A DNA stretch of 64,000 nt from Pseudomonas antarctica (GTDB lineage Bacteria > Pseudomonadota > Gammaproteobacteria > Pseudomonadales > Pseudomonadaceae). The notes under the pieces were generated by a model. That model was given only the letters and a program-made list of their open reading frames with translations. It made no database searches and was not told the origin of the DNA. Below are positions 55,601 through 64,000 of this stretch, in pieces (position 1 is the first letter of the stretch; every line of letters begins with the position of its first letter). A program made the translations under genes and the position numbers. The stretch is from contig NZ_UYXQ01000001.1 of assembly GCF_900624995.1 (NCBI RefSeq), forward strand, positions 186,001 through 250,000. Reading direction: 5' to 3'.

Positions 55601-58570
55601 ATGCCCCCGTCGCCCCACCGCCTCGCGCTTGCCATCACCTTATTGGCCAGCGGTGTCGCGGAAGCGGCGCCTACGCCGACCAAAACCATGCAGATCGACA
55701 CACCGACCACCACGGCGCAAACCCTGACCGACAGTGATTCGCTGACCACCTCGGCGCCAGGCAGCATTTCCACCTCCGGCGTAGCCGTCACACTCAAGGA
55801 CGGCACCGGCGGCGCGGGCGTGGTGATCACTAACGCGGGCCAACTGGTCTCTACCGGCGGGCGAGGCATCGACAGTTCGGGGACGATCACCGGGGCACGC
55901 AACTACAGCATTTACAACCTCGCGGGTGGCGTAATCCAGGGCGCCAACGATGCGCTGCGCATCAATAGCAACTTTGCCAGCGGCAGTCTGTTGATCGACA
56001 ACAGCGGCACCATTCGCTCGGCCACTGGCCAAGGCTTGGACCTGGATGCGATCCGCAGCAACAACGTCACCACCACCCTCATCAACCGCGCAGGCGGCCT
56101 GATTCGCGGCGATGCCAGTGACGGCATGAAGACCGGCGCCAACGCCAGCATCACCAACTATGGCCAGATCTCGACCGGCGACACATTCTCGCGCGACGAC
56201 AAATTCGACGGCGTCGATATCGACTCCGCCACCGGCGTGACGGTGACCAACTACGGCCTGATTTCCGGTGGCCGCCACGGCATCACCACCGACCTGGGCG
56301 CCACGCTGACCAACTACGGCACAGTGATCGGCCGTAACGGTTCGGGCTTTGGTTCCGATGGCGACGGCACGGTGATCAACCACGGCACCCTCACCGGCGC
56401 TTACTCCGGGCTGCAACCGGATGGCGACGGCGACGGCGTGGACATCGACAAAATCGCGCATATCGAAAACTACGGCATCATCCAGGGCATCGGCGCCGGG
56501 GGTGTCGACAAGAACGGCTTTGCCAACGGCAGCGAAGGCATCGCCTTGGGGGGCGGCTATGTGTACAACGCCCGCGGCGCGCTGGTCAGCGGCGCCAATA
56601 ACGCGATTCTGGTGGACGACGGCAGCGACGGCCCGGGCCTCGCCGCCACCACGCTGGAAAACCACGGCACCATCCAAGGGCTGAACGGCTTTGGCGTGAA
56701 GTTCGTCGGCAATTTCGCCGACACCGTGATCAACGGCGGCACCATCAGCGGCAGCAACGGCCTGGCCCTGGACCTGGGCGGCGGCGATGACACGTTGGTG
56801 TTGCAGGGCGGCAGCCGCTTTGTCGGGCTGGTGGACGGCGGCACCGGCTATGACCGGCTGAGCATGGATGACACCGCGGGTGGCCGTTTCGGTGACAGCC
56901 GCAACGTCGAATGGCTGGACGTGAAACACGGCACCTGGACGCTCACCGGCAGCGGCGACTTCAGCGATGGTGGCGAGATTTTCAGCGGCGCCAAGCTGAT
57001 CAACCAAGGCGGGATTGCCGGCAACGTAACGGTCGATGCGGGAGGCATTTACGCCGGTGGCGGCACAGTGGGCAGCCTGGTGGTCAATGGCACCTTGCAG
57101 ACCAGCACGGCGCTTGGCACCGCGACCGTCACTCGCGACCTGACCTTGGGCAGCGGCGCGACCCTGGCGTATGGCGTCAACGCCGATGGCAGCAGCGCGC
57201 CGATCAACGTCGGCGGCACCGCCAACCTTAACGGCGCAACCTTGGCGGTTAACCCTGGCGAGGGCACGTACCCGTGGCAAAGCCACTACACCGTGCTGCA
57301 AGCCGGTAGCATCAACGGCTCCTTCGGCACGGTCACCAGCGACTACGCCTTCCTCACGCCGACAGTGGATTACAGCCCCACTCAGGTCGGCCTGACATAC
57401 ACCCGTAACGACATTGCCTTCAGCCAGTTCGCCAGCACCGACAACGGCACCCGCGCGGCCAACAGCCTGGCGGGCCTGGGCCAGAACAACCCGCTGTATA
57501 CCGCCTTGCTCAACACCACCACCGCTACAGCTGGCGTTGCCATTGATCAACTGGCCGGCAGCAGCACCGCCAACCTCACCAGCGCCACGCTCGGCGCCAG
57601 TGCCCAAGTGGGCAGTAGCATGCTCGCGGCGATGCATCAGCTGGGCGGCGGCGCAGGCTTGCTGGTCGGGCTTGCTGAAAAAGACACCCCCGTGCTCGCC
57701 GCCACCGGCGTGCCTGCACAGGCACGCAACCTCAACGACCCGAACGCCCGTGGCCGGCTGTGGCTGCAAGGCATCGGCAGCTACGGCAAACTCGATGGCG
57801 ACCACGGCAGCAATGGCCTGACCCAACGCACCCAAGGCACTGTATTAGGCGCCGATTGGGCCCTCGACAGCGACTGGCGCGTGGGCGTGCTGGGTGGCTA
57901 CTCCAAGACCGACCTGGACGCTACCGGCGTCGACGGCAACGTCGACAGCTGGCACGCCGGCGTCTACGCCCTGCGCCAGAGAGGGCCACTGGCCTTGCGC
58001 CTGGGTGCGGCCTACAGCGGGCACCAAGGCGACAGCAAACGCACGGTGGCCTTCAACGGCTTCAGCGACCGCCCCAACGGTGACTATGACGCCAACAGCC
58101 AGCAAGCCTTCGCCGAACTGGGTTACGCCATGGGCAATGGCCGCCTGAGTGCCGAGCCGTTCGCCAGCCTTGGCTACCAGCGCTACCAGCGTGAGAGCTA
58201 CAACGAAAAAGGCGGCGCCGCCGCGCTGCATGTCGACGGCCAAACCCAGGACAACTTCAGCAGCACCTTCGGTTTGCGCCTGGCGCACCTGAGCCAACTG
58301 GACAACGGCATCAGCCTCACTCCACGCCTGAGTGCAGGCTGGAAGCACACCTACGGCGATGTCGACAGCAATACACGCCAGTCTTTCCTGGCTGGCGGCA
58401 CAGCCTTTAACGTCGAAGGCAGCGCCTTGGACCGCAACAGCCTCTTGCTTGAAGCCGGGATGGACGTAGGCTTGTCAGCTCGCCATAGCCTGGGCCTGGG
58501 CTACACCGGCGAACTGGGCAGTAACAGCCGCAACCATGCACTGACAGGCCAATGGCAGATGCGTTTTTAA
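55601..58570 (+). CDS. Autotransporter with beta-helix passenger and barrel
   Basis: This 989-residue type V secreted protein has a Sec signal peptide (MPPSPHRLALAITLLASGVA, cleaved near residue 22-23). The passenger of Asn/Gly-rich strands (about 24-610; repeated NYGxIxG and GDGDGVDIDK segments, GGGDDTLVL near 395) should form a beta-helix. A linker (about 610-715) contains GVAIDQLAGSSTANL. The C-terminal autotransporter barrel (about 718-989) ends in QWQMRF with the terminal aromatic needed for BAM. AAGG precedes the ATG. The surface function is unknown; adhesion is typical of the class. Confidence 0.93.
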   Translation: MPPSPHRLALAITLLASGVAEAAPTPTKTMQIDTPTTTAQTLTDSDSLTTSAPGSISTSGVAVTLKDGTGGAGVVITNAGQLVSTGGRGIDSSGTITGARNYSIYNLAGGVIQGANDALRINSNFASGSLLIDNSGTIRSATGQGLDLDAIRSNNVTTTLINRAGGLIRGDASDGMKTGANASITNYGQISTGDTFSRDDKFDGVDIDSATGVTVTNYGLISGGRHGITTDLGATLTNYGTVIGRNGSGFGSDGDGTVINHGTLTGAYSGLQPDGDGDGVDIDKIAHIENYGIIQGIGAGGVDKNGFANGSEGIALGGGYVYNARGALVSGANNAILVDDGSDGPGLAATTLENHGTIQGLNGFGVKFVGNFADTVINGGTISGSNGLALDLGGGDDTLVLQGGSRFVGLVDGGTGYDRLSMDDTAGGRFGDSRNVEWLDVKHGTWTLTGSGDFSDGGEIFSGAKLINQGGIAGNVTVDAGGIYAGGGTVGSLVVNGTLQTSTALGTATVTRDLTLGSGATLAYGVNADGSSAPINVGGTANLNGATLAVNPGEGTYPWQSHYTVLQAGSINGSFGTVTSDYAFLTPTVDYSPTQVGLTYTRNDIAFSQFASTDNGTRAANSLAGLGQNNPLYTALLNTTTATAGVAIDQLAGSSTANLTSATLGASAQVGSSMLAAMHQLGGGAGLLVGLAEKDTPVLAATGVPAQARNLNDPNARGRLWLQGIGSYGKLDGDHGSNGLTQRTQGTVLGADWALDSDWRVGVLGGYSKTDLDATGVDGNVDSWHAGVYALRQRGPLALRLGAAYSGHQGDSKRTVAFNGFSDRPNGDYDANSQQAFAELGYAMGNGRLSAEPFASLGYQRYQRESYNEKGGAAALHVDGQTQDNFSSTFGLRLAHLSQLDNGISLTPRLSAGWKHTYGDVDSNTRQSFLAGGTAFNVEGSALDRNSLLLEAGMDVGLSARHSLGLGYTGELGSNSRNHALTGQWQMRF

Positions 58571-58679
58571 TCGCGTCGCGGTACAGACAACTCCCGCAAA
58601 ACAGGGGTCGATGACCTGACAGTTATCACCTCGCCATCTCGCTAAATTCCCGGCCTCATTCATCAGAGGTTGGGATTAC

Positions 58680-59975
58680 ATGTTCGTTACCCCCCAAAGA
58701 ATCGCAATAGTTATCAGCCTTGCGGTTGTCGCCAGTTTTCAACCTGCACACGCAAGAGGCGATATCGAATACAAACCCTATCAACCCTACGACGCAGCAG
58801 ACGATTCGTGGGCGTTTATGCCTACGCTTGATACGCCACCGCCCCCGGCGCCATTCGATGGTTTCCTCATCCAGCAGGCGACCTCGCACAACGGCCTACA
58901 GGTCGCAAAAGTCCTTGAGCCCGCATTGATACAACTTGTGGCGACCGGCGAAATGGACAGGGAAGATCTCAACGACTTGCAAAAGTCACTCGAAGCGCTT
59001 GGTAAGCAGCCCGGTGGGGTCGGCGCAGCCCTTGAACAGTTGGCGGGCAGCCAAAACGCCAACCTGGCCGGCGCAACTCAGAACACCACGCAGCTACTGA
59101 GCAGCCAATTGCTCTCGACCCTGCGCACGCTGCCCGCTGAAGACGAAGGCCACTTTTGGGTGCAGGGCCTGAGCAATGAAGGCAGCCTCGACAGGCAAGG
59201 CGGCAGCGCCGGTCTGAAACACGCTACACAAGGCTTGCTGCTAGGCGCCGACTGGGCACTGGAGCAGGACTGGCGCGTGGGTGTGATGGGCGCAAAAACC
59301 ACCAGCCACTTTGATGCACGACGTTTGCGCGCCGACCTCGACAGCTGGCACCTGGGCGCATACGCCTTGCGCCAGGACGGCCCGCTGGCCCTGCGCTTGG
59401 GCGCGATCTACAGCGACCATGCCGGACGGAACAATCGCGGCGTCAACCTGCTTGATTACAAGGAGCGGCTCACGGGCAATTACAACGCCCAAAGCCAAAC
59501 CGTATTCTCCGAACTGGGCTATCAGTTGGGCAGCGAGGATGTGCACGTAGAGCCCTTCGCAGGCCTCGGTTTTCAGCGCTATCACCGCGACAGCTTCAAG
59601 GAAAAAGGGGGGGTGACCGCGTTAAACGTCGGCTCACAAACCCAACAAAACCTGAGCAGCACCTTTGGCCTCCAGCTGTCCACGGTGTATCGGCTCGACA
59701 ACCAGATGGGTCTCACCCCCCACTTGAGTACCCGCTGGAAACACCTCTATGGCAGCGTCGACAGCCAGGTGCGCCAATCCTCTCGCTACGCATCAGGACT
59801 CATTGACAGCTTTACCATCAACGGTACCCCGCTGGACCGTAACAGCCTTGACGTGCAGGCTGGCCTGGACCTCGCATTGTCCACACAACATACCGTCGGC
59901 CTGGCCTACAGCAGCCAAACCAGCACCAACAGTCGCAACCAGGGCTTGATGGGGCAGTGGAGAATGAGTTTTTAA
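58680..59975 (+). CDS. Barrel-only autotransporter-domain protein
   Basis: The 431 residues comprise a Sec signal peptide (about 1-25, ending QPAHA), a short Pro-rich segment, a linker homologous to that of the preceding autotransporter (ALEQLAGSQNANLAGATQN near 120) and a complete autotransporter barrel (about 155-431). The barrel matches the upstream one: LLLGADWALEQDWRVGVMGA, RLDNQMGLTPHLSTRWKHLYG, ending QWRMSF. No beta-helix passenger precedes the barrel. The missing passenger appears as the separate gene immediately downstream, so this looks like one half of a split autotransporter. Confidence 0.9.
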   Translation: MFVTPQRIAIVISLAVVASFQPAHARGDIEYKPYQPYDAADDSWAFMPTLDTPPPPAPFDGFLIQQATSHNGLQVAKVLEPALIQLVATGEMDREDLNDLQKSLEALGKQPGGVGAALEQLAGSQNANLAGATQNTTQLLSSQLLSTLRTLPAEDEGHFWVQGLSNEGSLDRQGGSAGLKHATQGLLLGADWALEQDWRVGVMGAKTTSHFDARRLRADLDSWHLGAYALRQDGPLALRLGAIYSDHAGRNNRGVNLLDYKERLTGNYNAQSQTVFSELGYQLGSEDVHVEPFAGLGFQRYHRDSFKEKGGVTALNVGSQTQQNLSSTFGLQLSTVYRLDNQMGLTPHLSTRWKHLYGSVDSQVRQSSRYASGLIDSFTINGTPLDRNSLDVQAGLDLALSTQHTVGLAYSSQTSTNSRNQGLMGQWRMSF

Positions 59976-60119
59976 CCGAACACCCAACGACTTAACGTGC
60001 AAGACACCGTCGGCTCTGTCGCACGGCATAACGCGTTAAGCGCACATCCATATATAGCGAGCCCTCTTACAACCAAAGGCCGCGCCAGCCGACATCAACT
60101 GGCCCTTGCCTACGTTAGC

Positions 60120-60149
60120 TTTCGACCTCAGCCACCCAAGAGGTCGAAA
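60120..60149 (+). promoter_or_regulatory. 10-bp hairpin covering the passenger gene ribosome binding site
   Basis: TTTCGACCTC and GAGGTCGAAA form a perfect stem with a 10-nt loop ending 4 nt before the ATG at 60154. The AAGAGG ribosome binding site lies at the loop-stem border, so opening of the hairpin would be needed for initiation. No T tract follows, which argues against a terminator. Confidence 0.75.
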
Positions 60150-60153
60150 CCTA

Positions 60154-61566
60154 ATGTTACGCGTATGCCCTCATCCTACTGTCTACACGCCTATGGCCCT
60201 GAGTTCCGGGGCGGCGTCTTCTAGCGCTCCCATCGCCCCTCTACGTGTTGAAACAGGTAATGCCATCGAGATCAACACAGGAGGCCAATTCAGCAACAGC
60301 GGGCACATTTCCACCGGCCCGTCAAAACGGTTTAAGGAGTCCTACAACGCAATAAGCCTGAGCCACGCAGGAGGCACGGTCATCAATCAGGGGGTTGCAG
60401 TGGGCGGCAGCAATGGCATAAAGGCTACAGACGAGGTGACGCTTCTCAACACCGGCGTCCTGACCGGCAACAAAGGGGCAGGGCTAAAGTCCAAAGGCGC
60501 TGCGCGCGTCATCAACTACGGCATCATTACGGGGGCCGATACTCGGCGTTCCAAGCAGAACGATGGCGACGGCGATGGCCTGGACATCGACAAGCGCGCC
60601 CAGGTTTACAACTACGGCATCATCCAGGGTACAGGGGCCAATGGTGAGGACAGGAACGGAGCACCCAATACCAGTGAAGGCATCGCCATGGGCGGCGGCG
60701 ATATCTACAACTATGGGGTCATCCGCGGCGCCCACCATGGGATGCTGGTAGACAATGGTGACGTGGGGCCGGCCCATGCGCAGACCCTGTTGATCAACGA
60801 GGGCACCCTCAGTGGCCACAACGGTTACGGTGTGAAACTGGTCGGAGATTTCAACGACAGGGTCACCAATAACGGCTTGATCAGCGGTGCAAACGGCGTC
60901 GCCTTGGACATGGGCGGTGGCGATGATGTGTTGACCGTTCGTGGCGACGCGCACTTCGAAGGTAAGGTTGACGGCGGCAGCGGCACCAACCAAGTTATCC
61001 TGGACGATGCCAGGGGTGGCACCTTCAACGGCGCCAGCCAGATGCAGCACCTGAGGGTAAGCACCGGCACCTGGACCTTGACCGGCGCGCTGGGGTCCAA
61101 CCAGCAAGGCAAGGTCTATAGCAATGCGACGCTGATCAACCAGAGCCGCATCGGCGGCGCAATGACCGTTGAGCCCGACGCCACCTACACCGGTGGCACA
61201 GTCGACACGCTCAATGTCGCGGGCACACTGCTACTGAACCCGACCAATAAGAGCCGTACCCGCATCAAGCACGATCTACAAATGGGGCAAGGCTCAACCT
61301 TGACGTTCACCATCGGCAAAGGAGCAGCCCACAACACCTTGAAAGTCGGCAATCGAGCCAACCTCGATGGCGCCACACTGACTATCCAAGTCGAGGACGA
61401 AAGCGATGAACTGCTCACTCGTCAGTTGCGCATCGTCGATGCCGAACAGATCACAGGCCGATTCACTGGCATCACCAGCAACTTGAAAACCCTAACCCCC
61501 GCGCTGATCTACACCCCAAACGGGCTCTTTATCGGCTTCAAACGCAAAGCGCCTGTCGCCACCTGA
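60154..61566 (+). CDS. Passenger-only autotransporter beta-helix protein, no barrel
   Basis: This 470-residue protein is collinear with the passenger of the autotransporter at 55601: GDGDGLDIDKRAQVYNYGIIQGTGANG (about 135-160), GGGDDVLTVRGD near 255, GTWTLTGALG, and LTPALIYTPNGLFIGF at the end. It stops exactly where the linker and barrel would begin. No convincing signal peptide is present; the first residues (MLRVCPHPTVYTPMAL) are barely hydrophobic. TTG at 60106 would add 16 residues but lacks a ribosome binding site. It may depend on the upstream barrel protein for export, be cytoplasmic, or be a decayed half gene. Confidence 0.8.
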   Translation: MLRVCPHPTVYTPMALSSGAASSSAPIAPLRVETGNAIEINTGGQFSNSGHISTGPSKRFKESYNAISLSHAGGTVINQGVAVGGSNGIKATDEVTLLNTGVLTGNKGAGLKSKGAARVINYGIITGADTRRSKQNDGDGDGLDIDKRAQVYNYGIIQGTGANGEDRNGAPNTSEGIAMGGGDIYNYGVIRGAHHGMLVDNGDVGPAHAQTLLINEGTLSGHNGYGVKLVGDFNDRVTNNGLISGANGVALDMGGGDDVLTVRGDAHFEGKVDGGSGTNQVILDDARGGTFNGASQMQHLRVSTGTWTLTGALGSNQQGKVYSNATLINQSRIGGAMTVEPDATYTGGTVDTLNVAGTLLLNPTNKSRTRIKHDLQMGQGSTLTFTIGKGAAHNTLKVGNRANLDGATLTIQVEDESDELLTRQLRIVDAEQITGRFTGITSNLKTLTPALIYTPNGLFIGFKRKAPVAT

Positions 61567-61575
61567 ATGCAAGGC

Positions 61576-61602
61576 AAAAAAAAGGGGAGCACCTGCCCCC
61601 CC
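61576..61602 (-). terminator. Terminator downstream of pycB
   Basis: On the minus strand GGGGGGCAGGTGCTCCCC (one internal mismatch) is followed by eight T residues. It ends the pycAB transcript and faces the plus-strand passenger gene. Confidence 0.85.
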
Positions 61603-61620
61603 GAGGATTAAGCGGTAGTG

Positions 61621-61643
61621 TCGAAGGCTGAATCAGCCTTCGA
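61621..61643 (-). promoter_or_regulatory. Palindrome across the pycB stop codon
   Basis: TCGAAGGCTGA and TCAGCCTTCGA are perfect 11-bp arms around a single A. The pycB TGA lies in one arm (61633-61635). It can form a hairpin at the end of the message just before the terminator. Confidence 0.7.
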
Positions 61644-63441
61644 TCTCAATCAGGATTTCGCCAGGGTTGACCCGGTCGCCTTTGGCCACGTGAACAGCGG
61701 TTACCTTGCCGGCAATGGCTGCCTGCACTTCGGTTTCCATTTTCATGGCTTCGGTGATCAGCACGGCCTGGCCGGCCTTGACCACGTCGCCTTCCTTGAC
61801 CAATACGTCGACGATATTGCCCGGCATCGCCGTGCTGACATGGCCCGGCTCGGTGGCGTGCTTGCGCTTGCTGCCGCCACTGCTGACAAACTCGTTGAGC
61901 GGTTCGAACACCACTTCTTCCGGCATGCCATCGATGGACAGGTAGAAGTGACGCTTGCCTTCAGCCTTGACGCCAACACCCGTGATATCCACGCGGTAGC
62001 TTTCGCCGTGCACGTCGATAACGAACTCGGTCGGCACGCCTTCGCCACCCGCACGCGCCACGCCGCCAGCCTCAGGGATCGGCAACAGCACTTCAGGCGT
62101 GAGGGTGCCTGCGTCGCGTTCTTCGAGGAACTTGCGGCCGATGTCCGGGAACATGGCGTAGGTCAGCACGTCCTCTTCGGACTTGGCCAACGCACCGATT
62201 TCGCCGCGCAGCTTGGTCATTTCCGGCTTGAGCAGGTCAGCGGGACGATGGTCGATCACCTCTTCGCTGCCAATGGCCTGGCGACGCAGTTTTTCATTCA
62301 CCGTGCCCGGTGCCTTGCCGTAGCCGCCTTGCAGGTAGAGCTTCACTTCGTTGGTGATGGTCTTGTAGCGCTCGCCGGCCAGCACGTTGAAGAACGCCTG
62401 GGTGCCGACGATCTGCGAGGTCGGCGTCACCAGCGGCGGGAAACCGAGGTCTTCACGCACGCGCGGGATCTCTGCCAGCACTTCGCTCATGCGGTTCAGC
62501 GCGCCCTGCTCTTTCAACTGGTTGGCCAGGTTGGAGATCATCCCGCCCGGCACTTGGTTGACTTGCACGCGGGTGTCGACTGCGGTGAATTCGCTTTCGA
62601 ACTGGTGGTACTTTTTACGCACGGCGTAGAAGTACAGGCCGATCTCCTGCAGCAGTTCCAGGTCGAGGCCAGTGTCGAATTCGCTGCCTTTGAGGGCGGC
62701 AACCATCGACTCGGTGCCCGGGTGGCTGGTGCCCCAGGCGAAGCTGGAGATGGCGGTGTCGATGTGGTCGGCGCCGTTTTCGATGGCCTTGAGTTGGCAC
62801 ATCGCGGCCAAACCAGCGGTGTCATGGGAATGGATAAAGATCGGCAGGCTCTGCTCGGCCTTCAGCGCCTTGACCAACTCGCCGGTGGCGTACGGGGTCA
62901 ACAGGCCGGCCATGTCTTTGATGGCTACCGAGTCGCAACCCATGGCTTCCATTTGCTTGGCCTGAGCCACAAACGCTTCGATGGTGTGCACCGGGCTGGT
63001 GGTGTAAGCGATGGTGCCCTGGGCATGTTTGCCGGCGGCTTTCACGGCTTCGATGGCCACGCGCAGGTTACGCACGTCGTTCATCGCGTCGAAGATGCGG
63101 AACACGTCGATGCCATTCACGGCCGCCTTGGCGACGAAGGCTTTGACCACGTCGTCGCTGTAGTGGCGGTAGCCCAGCAGGTTCTGGCCACGCAGCAGCA
63201 TTTGCAAGCGCGTGTTGGGCAACGCGGCGCGCAGTTGGCGCAGGCGCTCCCACGGGTCTTCTTTGAGGAAGCGTACGCAGGCGTCGAAGGTCGCCCCCCC
63301 CCAGACTTCCAGCGACCAGTAGCCGACTTTGTCGAGCTTGTCGCAGATCGGCAGCATGTCGTCGGTGCGCATGCGGGTTGCCAGCAACGATTGGTGGGCG
63401 TCGCGCAGGATGGTGTCGGTGACAAAAATTTTCTTGGACAT
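61633..63441 (-). CDS. pycB: Pyruvate carboxylase subunit B (biotin carboxyl carrier and transferase)
   Basis: This is the carboxyltransferase subunit of two-subunit pyruvate carboxylase, which makes oxaloacetate from pyruvate and bicarbonate; the sequence is also like oxaloacetate decarboxylase alpha. The 602 residues start MSKKIFVTDTILRDAHQSL, with the TILRDAHQSLLATR catalytic segment, GGATFDACVRFL near 52, the HSHDTAG metal-site motif near 205, and a C-terminal biotinyl domain with EAMKME near 570. The ATG at 63441 is chosen over one five codons upstream. Adjacent pycA and the lack of membrane-subunit genes favour pyruvate carboxylase. Confidence 0.93.
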   Translation of the reverse strand: MSKKIFVTDTILRDAHQSLLATRMRTDDMLPICDKLDKVGYWSLEVWGGATFDACVRFLKEDPWERLRQLRAALPNTRLQMLLRGQNLLGYRHYSDDVVKAFVAKAAVNGIDVFRIFDAMNDVRNLRVAIEAVKAAGKHAQGTIAYTTSPVHTIEAFVAQAKQMEAMGCDSVAIKDMAGLLTPYATGELVKALKAEQSLPIFIHSHDTAGLAAMCQLKAIENGADHIDTAISSFAWGTSHPGTESMVAALKGSEFDTGLDLELLQEIGLYFYAVRKKYHQFESEFTAVDTRVQVNQVPGGMISNLANQLKEQGALNRMSEVLAEIPRVREDLGFPPLVTPTSQIVGTQAFFNVLAGERYKTITNEVKLYLQGGYGKAPGTVNEKLRRQAIGSEEVIDHRPADLLKPEMTKLRGEIGALAKSEEDVLTYAMFPDIGRKFLEERDAGTLTPEVLLPIPEAGGVARAGGEGVPTEFVIDVHGESYRVDITGVGVKAEGKRHFYLSIDGMPEEVVFEPLNEFVSSGGSKRKHATEPGHVSTAMPGNIVDVLVKEGDVVKAGQAVLITEAMKMETEVQAAIAGKVTAVHVAKGDRVNPGEILIEIEG

Positions 63442-63452
63442 TGTTGTATTCC

Positions 63453-64000
63453 TCACAGGCCTGCGTGGGCGGCGATGGCGGCGGCGATGGCCAGGGCCAG
63501 CTCTTCGGGTTTGCGCTTGATCGAGTAGTTGGTCAGCTCTGGGTGGCTTTCCACAAAGCTTGTATTAAATTGGCCGCTGCGGAATTCCGGGTTGCGCAGG
63601 ATTTCCTGGTAGTAGGCGGCGGTGGTCTTCACGCCTTGCAGGCGCATGTCGTCCAGGGCACGCAGGCCGCGGTCCATGGCTTCTTCCCAGGTCAACGCCC
63701 ACACCACCAGTTTCAGGCACATGGAGTCGTAAAACGGCGGGATGGTGTAGCCGGTGTAGATCGCCGTGTCGGTACGCACGCCGGGGCCGCCGGGCGCGTA
63801 GTAACGGGTAATCTTGCCGAAACTGGGCAGGAAGTTGTTCTTCGGGTCTTCGGCGTTGATACGAAACTGCAACGCGAAACCACGGTGCTGAATGTCTTCC
63901 TGTTTCACTGACAGTGGCAGGCCAGAGGCGATGCGGATCTGCTCGCGAACGATGTCGATGCCGGTGATTTCTTCGGTGATGGTGTGTTCCACCTGCACCC
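63453..64000 (-). CDS. pycA: Pyruvate carboxylase subunit A (biotin carboxylase), 5' partial
   Basis: This is the C-terminal part (about 182 codons) of an ATP-grasp biotin carboxylase; the N terminus lies beyond the window. Visible residues include MQVEHTITEEITGIDIVREQIRIASG, the catalytic-loop region of biotin carboxylases (QVEHxVTE with E), then GFALQFRINAEDP and APGGPGVRTDTAIYTGYTIPPFYDSMCLKLVVW. The stop is 11 nt before pycB, so the two are one operon. It carboxylates the biotin carried by PycB. Confidence 0.95.
   Translation of the reverse strand, partial: VQVEHTITEEITGIDIVREQIRIASGLPLSVKQEDIQHRGFALQFRINAEDPKNNFLPSFGKITRYYAPGGPGVRTDTAIYTGYTIPPFYDSMCLKLVVWALTWEEAMDRGLRALDDMRLQGVKTTAAYYQEILRNPEFRSGQFNTSFVESHPELTNYSIKRKPEELALAIAAAIAAHAGL

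Noticed and set aside
55640..57835. A 731-codon open frame antisense to the autotransporter passenger
   Set aside because: The repetitive GC-rich passenger keeps the reverse frame open; the Ala/Val/Gly/His composition is not that of a real protein.
60106..60153. A TTG start for the passenger gene
   Set aside because: There is no ribosome binding site and it would begin before the hairpin; ATG at 60154 has AAGAGG at a suitable distance.
61633..63441. Oxaloacetate decarboxylase alpha subunit as the main name for pycB
   Set aside because: The adjacent biotin carboxylase subunit and the absence of membrane beta and gamma subunit genes favour two-subunit pyruvate carboxylase.

Overview
The window is a high-GC chromosomal segment of a Pseudomonas, most likely of the P. 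fluorescens group. Three things suggest this: the proteins read as Pseudomonas orthologues; the order hupA, rubredoxin reductase, rubredoxin, ubiC, ubiA, phoB, phoR, CNNM transporter, response regulator, phoU, pstB, pstA, pstC, pstS, MFS matches the order I recall for P. aeruginosa PAO1; and intergenic gaps carry paired REP elements with the GGGAGCGGGCTTGCTCGCGA type core. No rRNA, tRNA, CRISPR array, transposase or integrase gene was found.

Region 1 (1-15.4 kb) is the distal end of a type VI secretion cluster: tssF (5' end cut by the window), tssG, tssH/clpV, vgrG, an Eag/DcrB-type chaperone and a 1466-residue PAAR-Rhs toxin. Behind it lies a polymorphic-toxin array: an immunity-like gene, an orphan Rhs core fragment with a second tip (AHH nuclease), its likely immunity gene, and a third immunity-like gene with no toxin and no ordinary start codon.

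Region 2 (15.4-33 kb) is conserved core: HU protein, rubredoxin electron transfer, the first two ubiquinone steps (ubiC, ubiA), and the phosphate-starvation regulon. phoBR and pstSCAB-phoU surround a CNNM/CBS transporter and a response regulator. Two Pho boxes, ahead of phoB and pstS, have the same spacing to a -10 like hexamer.

Region 3 (33-46.6 kb) is metabolic: thioesterase, hexose-6-phosphate mutarotase-like protein, small membrane and secreted proteins, purEK, a LysR regulator divergent from aspA, an alanine/glycine symporter, asparaginase, an AraC regulator, and an acetylpolyamine deacetylase translationally coupled to a polyamine-binding protein.

Region 4 (46.6-61.6 kb) is accessory: a 1543-residue dermonecrotic-toxin-like protein, a MocR regulator with a cluster of DnaA-box-like sites inside its gene, a PaiB/GNAT operon, a probably frameshifted HTH gene, one complete autotransporter, and then a second autotransporter that appears split into a barrel-only gene followed by a passenger-only gene. 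The window ends in pycB and the 3' part of pycA on the minus strand.

The most unusual structures are the split and order-swapped autotransporter with a hairpin over the passenger ribosome binding site, the Rhs tip array with a 155-bp perfect repeat, and the intragenic DnaA-box cluster. Family assignments come from reading motifs; no database search was run.
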